A stretch of 64,000 bases of DNA from Actinocrispum wychmicini (GCF_004345645.1 NZ_SLWS01000007.1:620001-684000); one strand, 5' to 3'; shown: positions 9,401 through 18,455, counted from the first letter of the stretch. Notes: generated from the sequence alone by a model not told the origin. Translations and numbers: made by a program.

Positions 9401-9741
9401 CGACCAACACCAACCACCCCGGTTACACCGGCACCGGCTTCGTCGACGGGTTCACCGCGGCGGGCAGCTCGGTGAGCGTGGACGTCAACAGCGTCAGCGG
9501 CTCGCACAACTTGAAGTTCCGCTACGCCAACGGCTCTGGTGCGGCCGCGACCCGAACGGTCTATGTGGACGGTGTGTCGGCCGGCACGATCTCGTTGCCG
9601 CCGACCGCGAACTGGGACACGTGGGGCACGGCGACGCTCACAACCTCACTGACAGCCGGGAAACACGCGATCCGGTTGTCGTACGACTCCGGGAACACCG
9701 GCGCCATCAACCTCGACAACGTGACGGTGGCCAGACCATGA
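6439..9741 (+). CDS. Secreted GH31 alpha-glucosidase or transglucosidase with C-terminal carbohydrate-binding module
   Basis: The 1100-residue secreted enzyme has a Sec signal peptide ending ASA at residue 28, an N-terminal beta-sandwich region, a GH31 (beta/alpha)8 barrel from about residue 380 to 750, and a C-terminal module (about 975-1100) resembling CBM35/CBM6. The nucleophile is Asp573 in GFKTDGSE and the acid/base is Asp639 in FWAGDQAS. The FKTD form of the nucleophile loop is shared with bacterial transglucosylating GH31 enzymes, including the 6-alpha-glucosyltransferase and isomaltosyltransferase that make cyclic tetrasaccharide in Arthrobacter. It is therefore either a hydrolase or a transglucosidase. 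It overlaps the second GH31 gene by 4 bp. Confidence 0.9.
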   Translation: MRRSWPARAFLAVAVLVLSVVTAPVASAGVLTGVYHTPYGFDELYGTQPTERAPRDPVAGQNVVLKATTWPVSSGQTTWITWTKNGAAQTPIGAAWDYNSGNNTYWTLSMGSFARGDQIAYTVHANVDGSGERTVGPFSFAVTSWSGPSNVTGYVNNGTSVDVTTGDTAGSFTPKIRFAFPAVDRFRTQIAPSGNGLNITGSSSYTVTDSAGTLTLATTGVQVKIQKSPYRVAVYKADGTTLIARQYDPATFRNVGWLSDGATTVTKIEDHWYTPAGERFEGFGERYDSLDQRGKDVHNYVYNQYQDQGANHRTYLSVPFFTNSAGYGVYLPSTRYSIFNLGTYLSDMAGFTVDTSGALNSTADYYFYTGSRAEILDKYTATTARPQLPPKWAFGLWMSANEWNTQAEVMTELNNVTTNNIPTSAMVLEQWSDEATFYLWHGATYTPKPGGQALSYADLTFPSGTEWSNPKAMVTAAHNQNVKMVLWQIPVLKQNFDTNPSTAPQQHINDRDYAAAQGYVLGDGAGGPYRIPTGQWFGDSTVPDFTKSAATNWWMSKRQYLFDDVGIDGFKTDGSESVFGRNVTAGDGRKGDELHNAYPNSYTGSYNAYINSKTGGNGVQFSRAGTAGAQGNSIFWAGDQASTFGAFQEAVKAGISAGQSGVPFWAWDLAGFTGSFPSSELYLRSAAMATFAPIMQYHSEKSNPSPSEARTPWNVQARTGDTSVVPTFRKFANVRMNLIPYLYTEGRNSANTGLPMMQAMSVQYGSDATAAAQDQQYMFGRQLLVAPITTQGATSKNVYLPAGEWYDFFNGGRAQGPGTKTYNAGTDSIPVYAKAGAIVPLNLNANYELGGTISNSVTSYPNLVFRIYPSGTSSYDYFEDSANATRTFTSTESFGTHTATVSVPPLTTTSTLQVASTKPTSVTRGGTGLTEQASVAALSAAAEGWYWDPVQQLTYVKVASSASARSVVLNGVDKAAYEAEFGTNTGVTTNTNHPGYTGTGFVDGFTAAGSSVSVDVNSVSGSHNLKFRYANGSGAAATRTVYVDGVSAGTISLPPTANWDTWGTATLTTSLTAGKHAIRLSYDSGNTGAINLDNVTVARP

Positions 9742-12587
9742 GACGAATACTGCTGACGTTGGTGCTGGTGGCGGCCGGCCTGGTCGCGATCGTGCCGCAG
9801 GCTTCGGCCGCGGTGCAGCGCGTGCAGTTCACCGCTGGCGGCAACTACCTGGTCGTCGAGTTCCTCGACGACGACCTGGTGCACTTCGAGACCGGGGTGG
9901 GCAGTGGTCCGGGCACCGGCTCGGCGCTGTTCACCACCCACCAGGTCGCCAAGACCAACTACTCCGGCCCAACGAGTTTGACTCAGAACGGCGGGATCCT
10001 GACCACACCGGGGATCCGCGTCGAGGTCAACACCTCAACGTTGTGCGCCACGGTGTACGACACAGCGCGGAGCCCGAACCTGCTGCTGACCACGCAGTGC
10101 CCGAGGAACCTCACGCAGGCATGGAAGGGCCTGTCGTTCACGAAGTCGTCGATGCAGAACGCGTACGGCCTCGGTGAACAGTTCCTCATGGGCGGCAGCG
10201 CGGACGGCGACTGGGTCGGCCGCAGCCGGACACCGGGTGGCAACTACGGCAACGCCATGGTGTACGACACCGACAACGGACCTGTCGGCAACGCCCAGAT
10301 CCCGGTGTTGTTCGCGGTCGGCGCGAACAACACCAACTACGGGGTGTTCGTCGACCAGGTGTACAAACAGGAGTGGAACCTCACCGGCGATCCGTGGACC
10401 ATGGACACCTGGGGTGACCAGCTGCGCTGGTACGTGATGAGCGGCCCCAACCTGCCGGACCTGCGCAAGGATTACCTTGAGCTGACCGGCCACGCGCCGG
10501 TGCCGCCGAAGAAGGCGTTCGGCCTGTGGATGTCCGAGTTCGGCTACGACAACTGGTCCGAAGTGGACGGTGTGCTGTCGTCACTGCGCACCAACCAGTT
10601 CCCCACCGACGGCGTGATGCTGGACGTGAACTGGTTCGGCGGGGTGACGGCCGGCTCGGACAACACCCGGATGGGCACGTTGAGTTGGGACACCACCAAC
10701 TTCCCGAATCCGGCGGCGAAGATCGCGTCGCTGGGCTCGACCAACGGGGTCGGTGTGATCCCGATCGAGGAGTCCTACATCGGGAAGAACCAGCCGCAGC
10801 ACGCGGACATGGCCGCCAACGGGTACCTCGTCCGGGCCGCCTGCTCGACCTGCGCGCCGGTGTACCTGACCGGCAACGACTGGTGGGGCCGCGGCGGCAT
10901 GATCGACTGGACGCAGCAAGCGGCCGGTGCGCGCTGGCACAACAACCAGCGTAAACACCTGGTCGACGAAGGCGTCACGGGTCACTGGCTGGACCTGGGC
11001 GAGCCAGAGATGTACGACAGCAACGACTGGACCGCGGGTGTCCTGCCCGGCAAGCACGCGCACGCCGACTACCACAACATGTACAACCTGGAGTGGGCGC
11101 TGTCGATCGCGAAGGGCTACGCGGACAACGCCGAGACCAAGCGGCCGTTCCTGCTGGCCCGGTCCGGCGCCGGCGGCATCCAGCGGACCGGCGCGGCGAT
11201 CTGGTCGGGTGACATCGGGTCGAAGCTGACCGCGCTGGCGGCGCAGCAGAACGCCCAGATGCAGATGTCGATGTCCGGGATCGACTACTACGGCTCGGAC
11301 ATCGGCGGGTTCCGGCGCGAGATGCTGAACTCGGACCTGAACGAGCTGTACACCCAGTGGCTGGCGAACTCGGCCTGGTTCGACGTGCCGGTCCGGCCGC
11401 ACACCGAGAACCTGTGCAACTGTTACAAGACGGCGCCGGACAGCATCGGCAACGTGGCCAGCAACCGGGTGAACCTGGACCGCCGGTACGAGCTGACACC
11501 GTACTACTACTCGTTGGCGCACAAGGCGTACACGGACGGCGACCCACTGGTGCCACCGCTCGTGTACTACTACCAGAACGACCCGAACGTCCGCACGATG
11601 GGTCACGAGAAGATGATCGGCCGTGACCTGCTTGTCGGTGTCGTGGCCGGCGCCGGCCAGCGGTCGCGGAACATGTACCTGCCCGCCGGCACGTGGTGGG
11701 ACTACCACACGAACACCCAGATAGTCTCAACTGGACAGTGGGTCAACGACGTGCCTTTGTGGCGCAACGGGAACTTCACCCTGCCGACGTACGCCCGAGG
11801 CGGCGCGATCCTGCCGAAGATGTACGTGGACGGCCAGACCATGAACGTGGCGGGCAAGCGGGCGGACGGCTCGACCCGGGACGAACTGGTGGTGCGGGTG
11901 TACGCGGACCCGACAGCGTCCAACTTCACCCTGGCGGAGGACGACGGCACGAGCACCGGCTACCAGGCCGGCGCGAAGCGCACCACGCTGCTGAGCCAGC
12001 AACGTTCCGGCTCGACGGCCACGGTGACAGTGGCCGCGTCGTCCGGGACGTACCCGGGCGCCCCGGCTTCTCGGTCCAATGTAGTCGAGCTGGCGACGGA
12101 CACCCAGGCGTCAGCGGTGACCCTCGGTGGCGTGGCACTGACCCAGTACCCGACGAAGGCGGCCTTCGACGCGGCCGGCTCCGGTTGGTACAACGCGGGT
12201 GGCAACCTGGTGGTGGCGAAGTCGGCTGCCGTGGCGGGGTCATCGGCGAAGACGTTCCAGTTCACCCTGGGCCAGGCCCCGGTGTCGGCGACCTTCACGT
12301 GCACCAACGGCACGACAGTGTCCGGCCAGTCGGTGTACGCGGTGGGCAGCGCGCCGCAGCTGGGCCAGTGGTCGGTGGCGAGCGCGGTGAAGCTGTCGCC
12401 GACCGCCTACCCGACCTGGACCGGCACGGTGACCGGCCTGCCGCCTAACTCCACAGTGGACTGGAAGTGCGTCAAGCGCCAGGAGGCGAACTACCCGGAC
12501 ACCGCGGACGCGTGGCAACCGGGCGCCAACACGACGTTCAGCACCCCGGCGTCGGGCGGCGGAACGACGACAACAGGAGGGTTCTGA
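9738..12587 (+). CDS. Secreted GH31 alpha-glucosidase with CBM20 starch-binding domain
   Basis: This 949-residue enzyme starts at an ATG overlapping the previous stop (ATGA), with a signal peptide cleaved after ASA at about residue 24. The GH31 barrel carries the nucleophile Asp419 in HWLDLGEPEMYD and the acid/base Asp492 in SGDIGSK. Residues about 850-945 form a CBM20 starch-binding domain (QSVYAVGSAPQLGQW, VDWKCVKR), followed by a short Gly/Thr tail. CBM20 indicates binding to raw starch or large alpha-glucans. The two GH31 enzymes plausibly act in sequence outside the cell to produce the oligosaccharide imported by the ABC system at 843-3844. The C-terminal TTTTGGF may be a wall or linker remnant. 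Confidence 0.92.
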   Translation: MRRILLTLVLVAAGLVAIVPQASAAVQRVQFTAGGNYLVVEFLDDDLVHFETGVGSGPGTGSALFTTHQVAKTNYSGPTSLTQNGGILTTPGIRVEVNTSTLCATVYDTARSPNLLLTTQCPRNLTQAWKGLSFTKSSMQNAYGLGEQFLMGGSADGDWVGRSRTPGGNYGNAMVYDTDNGPVGNAQIPVLFAVGANNTNYGVFVDQVYKQEWNLTGDPWTMDTWGDQLRWYVMSGPNLPDLRKDYLELTGHAPVPPKKAFGLWMSEFGYDNWSEVDGVLSSLRTNQFPTDGVMLDVNWFGGVTAGSDNTRMGTLSWDTTNFPNPAAKIASLGSTNGVGVIPIEESYIGKNQPQHADMAANGYLVRAACSTCAPVYLTGNDWWGRGGMIDWTQQAAGARWHNNQRKHLVDEGVTGHWLDLGEPEMYDSNDWTAGVLPGKHAHADYHNMYNLEWALSIAKGYADNAETKRPFLLARSGAGGIQRTGAAIWSGDIGSKLTALAAQQNAQMQMSMSGIDYYGSDIGGFRREMLNSDLNELYTQWLANSAWFDVPVRPHTENLCNCYKTAPDSIGNVASNRVNLDRRYELTPYYYSLAHKAYTDGDPLVPPLVYYYQNDPNVRTMGHEKMIGRDLLVGVVAGAGQRSRNMYLPAGTWWDYHTNTQIVSTGQWVNDVPLWRNGNFTLPTYARGGAILPKMYVDGQTMNVAGKRADGSTRDELVVRVYADPTASNFTLAEDDGTSTGYQAGAKRTTLLSQQRSGSTATVTVAASSGTYPGAPASRSNVVELATDTQASAVTLGGVALTQYPTKAAFDAAGSGWYNAGGNLVVAKSAAVAGSSAKTFQFTLGQAPVSATFTCTNGTTVSGQSVYAVGSAPQLGQWSVASAVKLSPTAYPTWTGTVTGLPPNSTVDWKCVKRQEANYPDTADAWQPGANTTFSTPASGGGTTTTGGF

Positions 12588-12591
12588 CCAA

Positions 12592-12614
12592 GCCGGACCC
12601 CACTGGGGTCCGGC
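12592..12614. terminator. Bidirectional terminator between GH31 and CHAT genes
   Basis: GCCGGACCCC and GGGGTCCGGC form a perfect 10-bp stem with the 3-nt loop ACT. It lies in the 29-bp gap between two convergent genes, so it can end transcripts from both sides. There is no clear U-tract, as is common in actinomycetes. Confidence 0.85.
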
Positions 12615-12616
12615 AC

Positions 12617-15058
12617 TCAGATGGTGTCGACCTGCCAGGTTCCGGCTCCGAAGAGCACGAACCCGGCCCAGTCCCGGATCTCCGCGCCCGCCCGCATCCG
12701 ACTGACGGCGGCGTGCCGCAGGGCCTCGGCCGGTCCCCGCGTCATCAACCACTGGTAGAACTCGGTGATCAGCAGGCGCGCCTGGGTGTCGTCGATGGCC
12801 CAGGCGGGTCCGACGATGTTGCGGGCGCCTGCGGCGAGCATCGCGGAGAGCAGTCCGTATGGCTCGTCGCCGGGACCGAACCGGTACACGCCGCCGTTGC
12901 AGATGCTCAGGACGACCAACTCGGCCGCGCTGAGGTCCATCACACGCAGTTCCTCGGCGTTGACGTGACCGTCGTGCCCGCCGCCTGGCGTGAGCAGGAC
13001 GCGATGCATGTTCATCACGTTGGCCTGGGGGAACTCGCCGTGCGTCGCCAGGTGGACGATCCCCCGACCGGGTAGGTCCCGCCACAACGCCGTTTCGCTG
13101 GCGTTGCCTCCTTTGTGGACGACGATGTCCAGGCCGGTCAGGCCGGCCGCGATCGCGTCCACCTCGGTCTCGCTCTCGGGCAGCGGATCGAAGTCCTCGA
13201 GCACGGGATTGGCGAACCCGAGGAAACTGGCGGGCCGAGTCGCTGGTCGCCGGCGTAGCGCGGCCCAGACCGACGCACTCGGCACGACGACGGTCGCGAC
13301 ATCCTCGGCGAGGAACCGACCCTCCGGGGTTCGCAGCGCCGCGAACGGCACGGCATGCAGGATGCCGTGCGGGGCGATGTACAGCGTGTCATGTTCACTG
13401 ATCTCGAAGCCGACCTCGACCAGCGGGGTGATGAGAATTCGATGCAGTTGCGCGAGACAGCGGGCCGCGGTTTCGTCACGGCCTTCCTGGATCGCGATTC
13501 GGGTGTTCAGGATCAGCTCACCGAATGGGCTGGAATCCACTGGTTGCTGGCCGTCGACCTGAACACGGCCGATGAACTGTTGTTGGTCTTCCGAAAAGAG
13601 CAGCGGCAGGTGAATCGGCAGCGCACCCTGCTTCGAGATCATCAGGATGAGGAGCGTGGCCGCGGGGTCGCGGGCGTCGTACGGGATGTGATAGCTGAGG
13701 ACCGCCTCCCGGGGCCCCAGCGCGTCGATGACTTCGTCCAGGTCGGCGACTGGCGCGCTGTCGACGAATCCGGCATCGTGCCGCGCATAGAGGTCTTCCA
13801 GCTCGGTCAAGCCGTCCGGTTGGTGGGCCGATTGCCCGAGAGTACCGATCGGCAACCTGCTCACCAACCGAACCACGTCACCGACGGCGTCGTCCAGGGA
13901 GGGCGGCGCCGCCAGGTTCAACACCCGGGCCTCAAGGCTCGCGAGCCGGCTTCGCACCGCCGGATCCGGCGGGATCCGCCGCAGTCCCGCCATCTCGTCC
14001 AGGAGGGTCCGGGCCTTCATGATCTCGATCGCCCGGTGACTTCGGCCGACGTCCCGGCCGACGAGCCGGGAGAACTCGTCGGACACCAGCTCGCCGCTCA
14101 GGTCATCCAGTCGCTGGGCGGCCCACAGTCGGGCCGCCAGGGACCTCGGCCGCCGCCGGTACTCGTCGATGGCGTCCACGAACCGGTTCCGTACCTCGGT
14201 CAGGTCATCGCTGAGGCGGTACGCGGACCGCTCCCCCTTGTACAGGGCCGACATGGCGACCATGAACGTGTCCAGGTCGCCCTTTCGCTCGGCACGCTCG
14301 ACAACGGACGTCAGCCTGGCCCGCCCGATGTCGGGACTCCCCCGCTCGTAGGACAGGCGAGCCAGGATCCGCGCGGAGTCATCCTGGCGTCCCTCGATGT
14401 TGGACGACTCCGTCCCGGGTGGCACGAAGGCCTCAACGGCAAGAGCGATCGCGCGGAGCGCCCGGTCCATCGCCGGCTGGGCGTCCGCGAACAAGATCGT
14501 CGTCGACGCCTCCTGCACGGTGGCGGTCACCAGCGAGATCAGGGCCAGGCTCTGGTTCTCGCTCGACGAGGCCTCCATCAACTCGAGCGCCTCGACGCAG
14601 TCCTGCGCGGCAACCAGGAGCCATTTACGGTAACCCTCCTGGTTGCGTGCCTGGTCACATGCCTGTGCGGCGAAGTAGGCGCTGTCGGCCGCGACGACCC
14701 GAGCCGCGAACATCAGGTCGGCGAGCCGCATCCGCCGGGCGGCGCCGGCCATCGCGAGTGCGGACAGCCGCGCGGTCTCGTGCTCCTCTTCGGTTTCAGC
14801 GAGCACCTTGTCGATCTCGGTGCGCTTGATTCCGGTGTACACCACGCGCGGCAAGTCCTGGATCTTCAGATACAGCGTCCCGGCGAACGTGAAAGCGGCT
14901 CTGGCCCGCCAGAGATCACCGGCGTCGAGGGCCGCGTATCCACTCAGCGCCACGTCGTTCGCGAACTCCAGCGACACCGACTCCATGGCGTCGATGTCCT
15001 CGTAAAGCCGTTTCGGGTCGGTGAGCGCCATGGACACGAACGCCTCGACGCTGGTCAC
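12617..15058 (-). CDS. CHAT-domain caspase-like protease with helical N-terminus
   Basis: The 813-residue protein has an alpha-helical, TPR-like N-terminal half rich in Ala/Leu repeats and a C-terminal CHAT domain (about 520-813). The catalytic dyad is visible as His673 in VHLATHGEF and Cys720 in LSICNGG. CHAT proteins are caspase-family cysteine proteases; several act in stress or anti-phage pathways by cleaving partner proteins. The start overlaps the stop of the upstream membrane-protein gene (ATGA), so the two are made together. The partner or activating signal cannot be read from sequence. It is the last gene of a three-gene operon. Confidence 0.88.
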   Translation of the reverse strand: MTSVEAFVSMALTDPKRLYEDIDAMESVSLEFANDVALSGYAALDAGDLWRARAAFTFAGTLYLKIQDLPRVVYTGIKRTEIDKVLAETEEEHETARLSALAMAGAARRMRLADLMFAARVVAADSAYFAAQACDQARNQEGYRKWLLVAAQDCVEALELMEASSSENQSLALISLVTATVQEASTTILFADAQPAMDRALRAIALAVEAFVPPGTESSNIEGRQDDSARILARLSYERGSPDIGRARLTSVVERAERKGDLDTFMVAMSALYKGERSAYRLSDDLTEVRNRFVDAIDEYRRRPRSLAARLWAAQRLDDLSGELVSDEFSRLVGRDVGRSHRAIEIMKARTLLDEMAGLRRIPPDPAVRSRLASLEARVLNLAAPPSLDDAVGDVVRLVSRLPIGTLGQSAHQPDGLTELEDLYARHDAGFVDSAPVADLDEVIDALGPREAVLSYHIPYDARDPAATLLILMISKQGALPIHLPLLFSEDQQQFIGRVQVDGQQPVDSSPFGELILNTRIAIQEGRDETAARCLAQLHRILITPLVEVGFEISEHDTLYIAPHGILHAVPFAALRTPEGRFLAEDVATVVVPSASVWAALRRRPATRPASFLGFANPVLEDFDPLPESETEVDAIAAGLTGLDIVVHKGGNASETALWRDLPGRGIVHLATHGEFPQANVMNMHRVLLTPGGGHDGHVNAEELRVMDLSAAELVVLSICNGGVYRFGPGDEPYGLLSAMLAAGARNIVGPAWAIDDTQARLLITEFYQWLMTRGPAEALRHAAVSRMRAGAEIRDWAGFVLFGAGTWQVDTI

Positions 15059-15537
15059 AGAATCACCAGCACGGCCCAGGCCAGGGCGCCGACCGCCACC
15101 ACCTGCCCGACAACCGCCGCGAGCAGCGCCCGCGCCTTCCAGTCGTTGCCTTTCTGCAGTACGGTCAACTGCTCAAGCCTGGTCGCTGTGACCTTCTTCA
15201 ACGCGAATTCCCTGCCCTTGGGCCAATATCCCGGCAGCAGCTCTGCCAGCGCGTTCGGGTCGGTCAGGCGAACCCGCTGCGGTACGTACGTCGCGATACC
15301 GAGCAGCGCCGCCACCACGAACGCGATCACCGCGACCGAGAGCGGCGCCCTGGTCGTGTCGGGCAACACGAAGCCCTGCCGGTTGGGCACAAACGCACCC
15401 AACGCGACCAGCAACGTGACAAGTGTCCCCGACACAGTGATCACAGAAGCGCCGCGTGCCTCCAGCGTCTCGCGCCGCTTGTCCTCAACGGCGAGCAGAT
15501 CCTTGACGAACTCCGGAAACACCGCGTCGTCGCTCAC
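15055..15537 (-). CDS. Small membrane protein paired with the CHAT protease
   Basis: This 160-residue protein has an N-terminal amphipathic stretch (PEFVKDLLAVEDKRRETLEARG) followed by hydrophobic segments at about 31-48, 68-85 and 140-160. I do not recognise the family. The arrangement, a helical cytoplasmic start plus membrane helices, resembles membrane partners or effectors of conflict systems. The start is GTG overlapping the upstream small ORF's stop (GTGA), and the end overlaps the CHAT start (ATGA). It may anchor the protease, act as its substrate, or form a pore once cleaved; these are hypotheses. Confidence 0.8.
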   Translation of the reverse strand: MSDDAVFPEFVKDLLAVEDKRRETLEARGASVITVSGTLVTLLVALGAFVPNRQGFVLPDTTRAPLSVAVIAFVVAALLGIATYVPQRVRLTDPNALAELLPGYWPKGREFALKKVTATRLEQLTVLQKGNDWKARALLAAVVGQVVAVGALAWAVLVIL

Positions 15538-15683
15538 CTGTCGTCCCCCGGGACCTCCGGCTGGGACTCCTGGCCGCTCGGCCGTCGACCGCCACGGAGC
15601 CGGCGCTTCGACGGCAGTGGAACCCAGGCGTCGTCCACCTCAGGAGCCGGCTCTTCCTTCTCCACACTGTCGTTCTCCGACAC
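15534..15683 (-). CDS. 49-residue charged ORF heading the CHAT operon
   Basis: A GTG at 15683 opens 49 codons ending in a TGA that overlaps the GTG of the membrane-protein gene. The product is hydrophilic, acidic at the N-terminus (SENDSVEKEEPAPEVDD) and basic in the middle (SKRRLRGGRRP). The precise stop-start coupling argues that it is translated. No Shine-Dalgarno motif is obvious, so it may be leaderless. No family recognised; it could be a regulator or substrate of the CHAT protease. Confidence 0.5.
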   Translation of the reverse strand: MSENDSVEKEEPAPEVDDAWVPLPSKRRLRGGRRPSGQESQPEVPGDDR

Positions 15684-15738
15684 GGACGGAGCTTAGCCGG
15701 TGACGTCGGCGCCGGTCGAGGTCGTGGGCGGCGAGGAG

Positions 15739-18387
15739 CTACCGGGGCGGGCCCTGGTGCTGGGTGCTCCAGGTGGCGATCTGGCTGCGGGACTGGAAGC
15801 CCAGGGTGGTCATGATGTTCTGGACGTGGCTCTCGGCGGTGCGTTCGGCGATGTGCAGGGCGGCCGCCAGCTGCTTGTTGGTGTATCCCTTGGCGACCAG
15901 CCCGGCCACTTCGACCTGCCGTGGCGTCAGCGGGTGGTCGGCCAGCCGGCTGTCCAATGCGGACACTTGGCCGGCGAGGAGGAGCATACCCAGCCGCTTG
16001 GCGGTGGCCGCCGCGGCTCGGACGTGCTGTCTCGCCTCGCCGCTGGCGCCTTTCTCGCACAACGCCCGCGCCAGCTCGTACCGCGACTGGGCCGCGTACG
16101 GCAACAGGCCGGCCTCGTCGTTGGCCGCCACAGCCGCGCGGAAGTGGTCGATCGCGGTGTCCCCTTCGGCGGTGAGTCCCAGGTAGTGGTGCGTGGAGCC
16201 GAGGGTGATCTGCAGGCCGGCGCCGGTGGTCACGTGCAGGTCGGCATGCGGCGAAAGCGCCTCGTAGTCCCGGCTGGCGGCGGCCTTGTCGCCGAGCGCC
16301 GCCGCGGTCGCGCCGTGTACCGCGGTGACCAGCAGGGCCATGTACTGCGGCAGTCGGATCGTCGTGGGAAAACGCTGATAGATATCGGCGGCCTCATCCG
16401 TGCGACCGAACGCGAGCAGCCATGGCGCGGTGTGCAGGAACTGGCTTGCCACGCCAAGGGGGTGGTCGGCCGGCGGCAGCTCCCAGCTGTCCGGGTCGAC
16501 GTGGTCGCCGGTCAACCTGCTCAGCAGCATCGACTGCCCGGCCCAGAACACGCTCTGCGGCCTGAGCAGCCGGATCTCGTCGATCAGCCGGGCGGCGACG
16601 GTGAACCGTCCCCGCGCCACCGCGAGGGCGTTCCGGCTGCGCACCAGCTGCCACCGGACGCTGGGGTTGCCCAGCCGGGCGGCGACCGGCTCGACCATGG
16701 CGACCTCCGCGTCGGCGGCTGGGACCCGACCGGCCTGCACCATGGCGTCGAACCGCCACAGATGACCCCAGAACATCGCGTCGAGATCACCGGTGACCCG
16801 GCCAAGCGTCACCATTTCTGAACCGACGGACAGTCGCTCCAGGTGGCCGTGTGCAGCGGAATGGGCAAGTTGCTTCGCACGCAAGGCGATCCGCGTCGCG
16901 ACCGTGTCGTCGAGGCGGCGAGCCATCGCGTAGGCCGCGTCACTCACGGCGATGATCCGCTCGGGGTCGTCCCGATGCACGAGGGTCAGCGCGTACTGGG
17001 CGAGCACCTGGGCGCGCAGCGAGCTGTCATCGGGCGGCAGGCCGTTGAGGGCTTGCTCGCACCATGCCTCGACCAGGGGCACCCAGGCCGGGTCGGACAC
17101 CTCGGGCAGGGCCAGGGCCACCCGACCGAGGTGCTCGGCGTCGCCGGTGCGTTGGGCGAGTTGGGCAGCGGACACGCACCGCTGCTGCGCTCCGGCCGTG
17201 TCGCCCTGGAAGAAGTGCGACCGGCTCGCATCGATGAGCAAGGCGCAGCGTGCGGCCGATGGCAGGTCGTCGGGTGCCGCGGCGAGCGCGCGGTCGAACA
17301 GGCCGGCCGCGTTCTCGAAGGCCAGGTCCGCGAGCGCGGCGTGGCCTGCGGCCCGAGCGCTCGCGCACGCCAATGCCGCGTCGCCGAGCGGCAACGCCGC
17401 CAGCCGATGGCGGGCGATCTCCGCGAGCCGCGACTCGGGCAGGCACTCCGCGACCCGCAGATGGATCGCCGACCTGTCCGATATGGACAGATCGAGGCGC
17501 AGTGCCTCCTGGAACAGGTCGTGCTGGAACTCGCGTTCCGAGGTCAGCACGCCGGCTGCGACCGCGTGATCCACATGCGACAGTACAGTCCGGACGTCCG
17601 CATCGGTGATCATGGCCAGCGCGTCGACATCGATCACCGAACCCATCACCGCCGCGGTGGTCAACGTGCGGAGACAGTCCGCGTCGAGGACAGCGAGGTG
17701 CTGGTGGATGGCGTCCCGGATGACCTCGGGCAGCGGTTCGTCCGCGGCCAGCCGGCCGACCTCCAGGACGAACAGGGGGTTGCCCAGCGTGCGGGCGCGG
17801 ACAGCCTCGGCGTCCGGCTGGTTGCCCAGCAACGCGCCGACCTCGGCGGTGGACAAGCCGGTCAGCCGCAGTTCGACGCCGTTGTCATGTCGCCCGACGA
17901 GGGCCCGTAGCCGGTTGCCGTGCGCCCGCGTCGCGAACTCGGCCGGGCGCAGCCCGCCGACGATCATCAACCGGCCGTCGTACTGGCCTCGGACCAGGTG
18001 TTCGAACAACGCAAGCGACCCGGCGTCGGCCCAGTGCAGGTCGTCCAGCACGATGAGAGTGGGCGTGGGCGTCGCCGCGAGCGACCGGCCGATCCGGTCG
18101 AACACCGCGAACCGCTGTTCGGCGCTGACCGGCGCGTCACCCGTGGCGAACTCAAGAACCTGGCGCCACAGCCAAAAGCCCGGCGCACCGTCCTCATCGG
18201 ACGCCCGCCCGCGCCGGACTGTCCAGCCACGACTCCCGGCGGTCCGGCCCAGTTCGGTCATCAGACGGGTCTTGCCCATTCCGGGTTCGCCACTGACCAG
18301 GGCGAACCCGGTGCCGCCCCGGCCAGCCCGGTCCAGCAGGTCCATCAGCGCGGCGAACTCACCCGCCCGGCCCACGAACCTCGTCAT
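15739..18387 (-). CDS. LAL-family LuxR regulator with AAA ATPase domain
   Basis: This is an 882-residue large ATP-binding LuxR-type regulator. A Walker A motif, SGEPGMGKTRL, lies near residue 35 and a Walker B, LIVLDDLHWAD, near 125. A long helical TPR-like middle follows, with a C-terminal LuxR helix-turn-helix (LTPRQVEVAGLVAKGYTNKQLAAALHIAERTAESHVQNIMTTLGF). The start MTRFVGRAGEF at 18387 is chosen because the ATPase domain begins there; the 20 upstream codons lack conservation features. An upstream GATACT (-10-like) ends 6 nt before the ATG, which suggests a leaderless transcript. The divergent neighbour is a methyltransferase gene; the target genes are unknown. Confidence 0.9.
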   Translation of the reverse strand: MTRFVGRAGEFAALMDLLDRAGRGGTGFALVSGEPGMGKTRLMTELGRTAGSRGWTVRRGRASDEDGAPGFWLWRQVLEFATGDAPVSAEQRFAVFDRIGRSLAATPTPTLIVLDDLHWADAGSLALFEHLVRGQYDGRLMIVGGLRPAEFATRAHGNRLRALVGRHDNGVELRLTGLSTAEVGALLGNQPDAEAVRARTLGNPLFVLEVGRLAADEPLPEVIRDAIHQHLAVLDADCLRTLTTAAVMGSVIDVDALAMITDADVRTVLSHVDHAVAAGVLTSEREFQHDLFQEALRLDLSISDRSAIHLRVAECLPESRLAEIARHRLAALPLGDAALACASARAAGHAALADLAFENAAGLFDRALAAAPDDLPSAARCALLIDASRSHFFQGDTAGAQQRCVSAAQLAQRTGDAEHLGRVALALPEVSDPAWVPLVEAWCEQALNGLPPDDSSLRAQVLAQYALTLVHRDDPERIIAVSDAAYAMARRLDDTVATRIALRAKQLAHSAAHGHLERLSVGSEMVTLGRVTGDLDAMFWGHLWRFDAMVQAGRVPAADAEVAMVEPVAARLGNPSVRWQLVRSRNALAVARGRFTVAARLIDEIRLLRPQSVFWAGQSMLLSRLTGDHVDPDSWELPPADHPLGVASQFLHTAPWLLAFGRTDEAADIYQRFPTTIRLPQYMALLVTAVHGATAAALGDKAAASRDYEALSPHADLHVTTGAGLQITLGSTHHYLGLTAEGDTAIDHFRAAVAANDEAGLLPYAAQSRYELARALCEKGASGEARQHVRAAAATAKRLGMLLLAGQVSALDSRLADHPLTPRQVEVAGLVAKGYTNKQLAAALHIAERTAESHVQNIMTTLGFQSRSQIATWSTQHQGPPR

Positions 18388-18455
18388 CGTCTCAGTATCG
18401 CCGATCAGGGATTTCCACGGTGCCCACGTCGTCGGCGCCGCATACAACGACAGGC

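Noticed and set aside
13355..15703. 782-codon plus-strand ORF
   Set aside because: Shadow of the CHAT operon; the minus frame has complete catalytic motifs and overlapping gene junctions.
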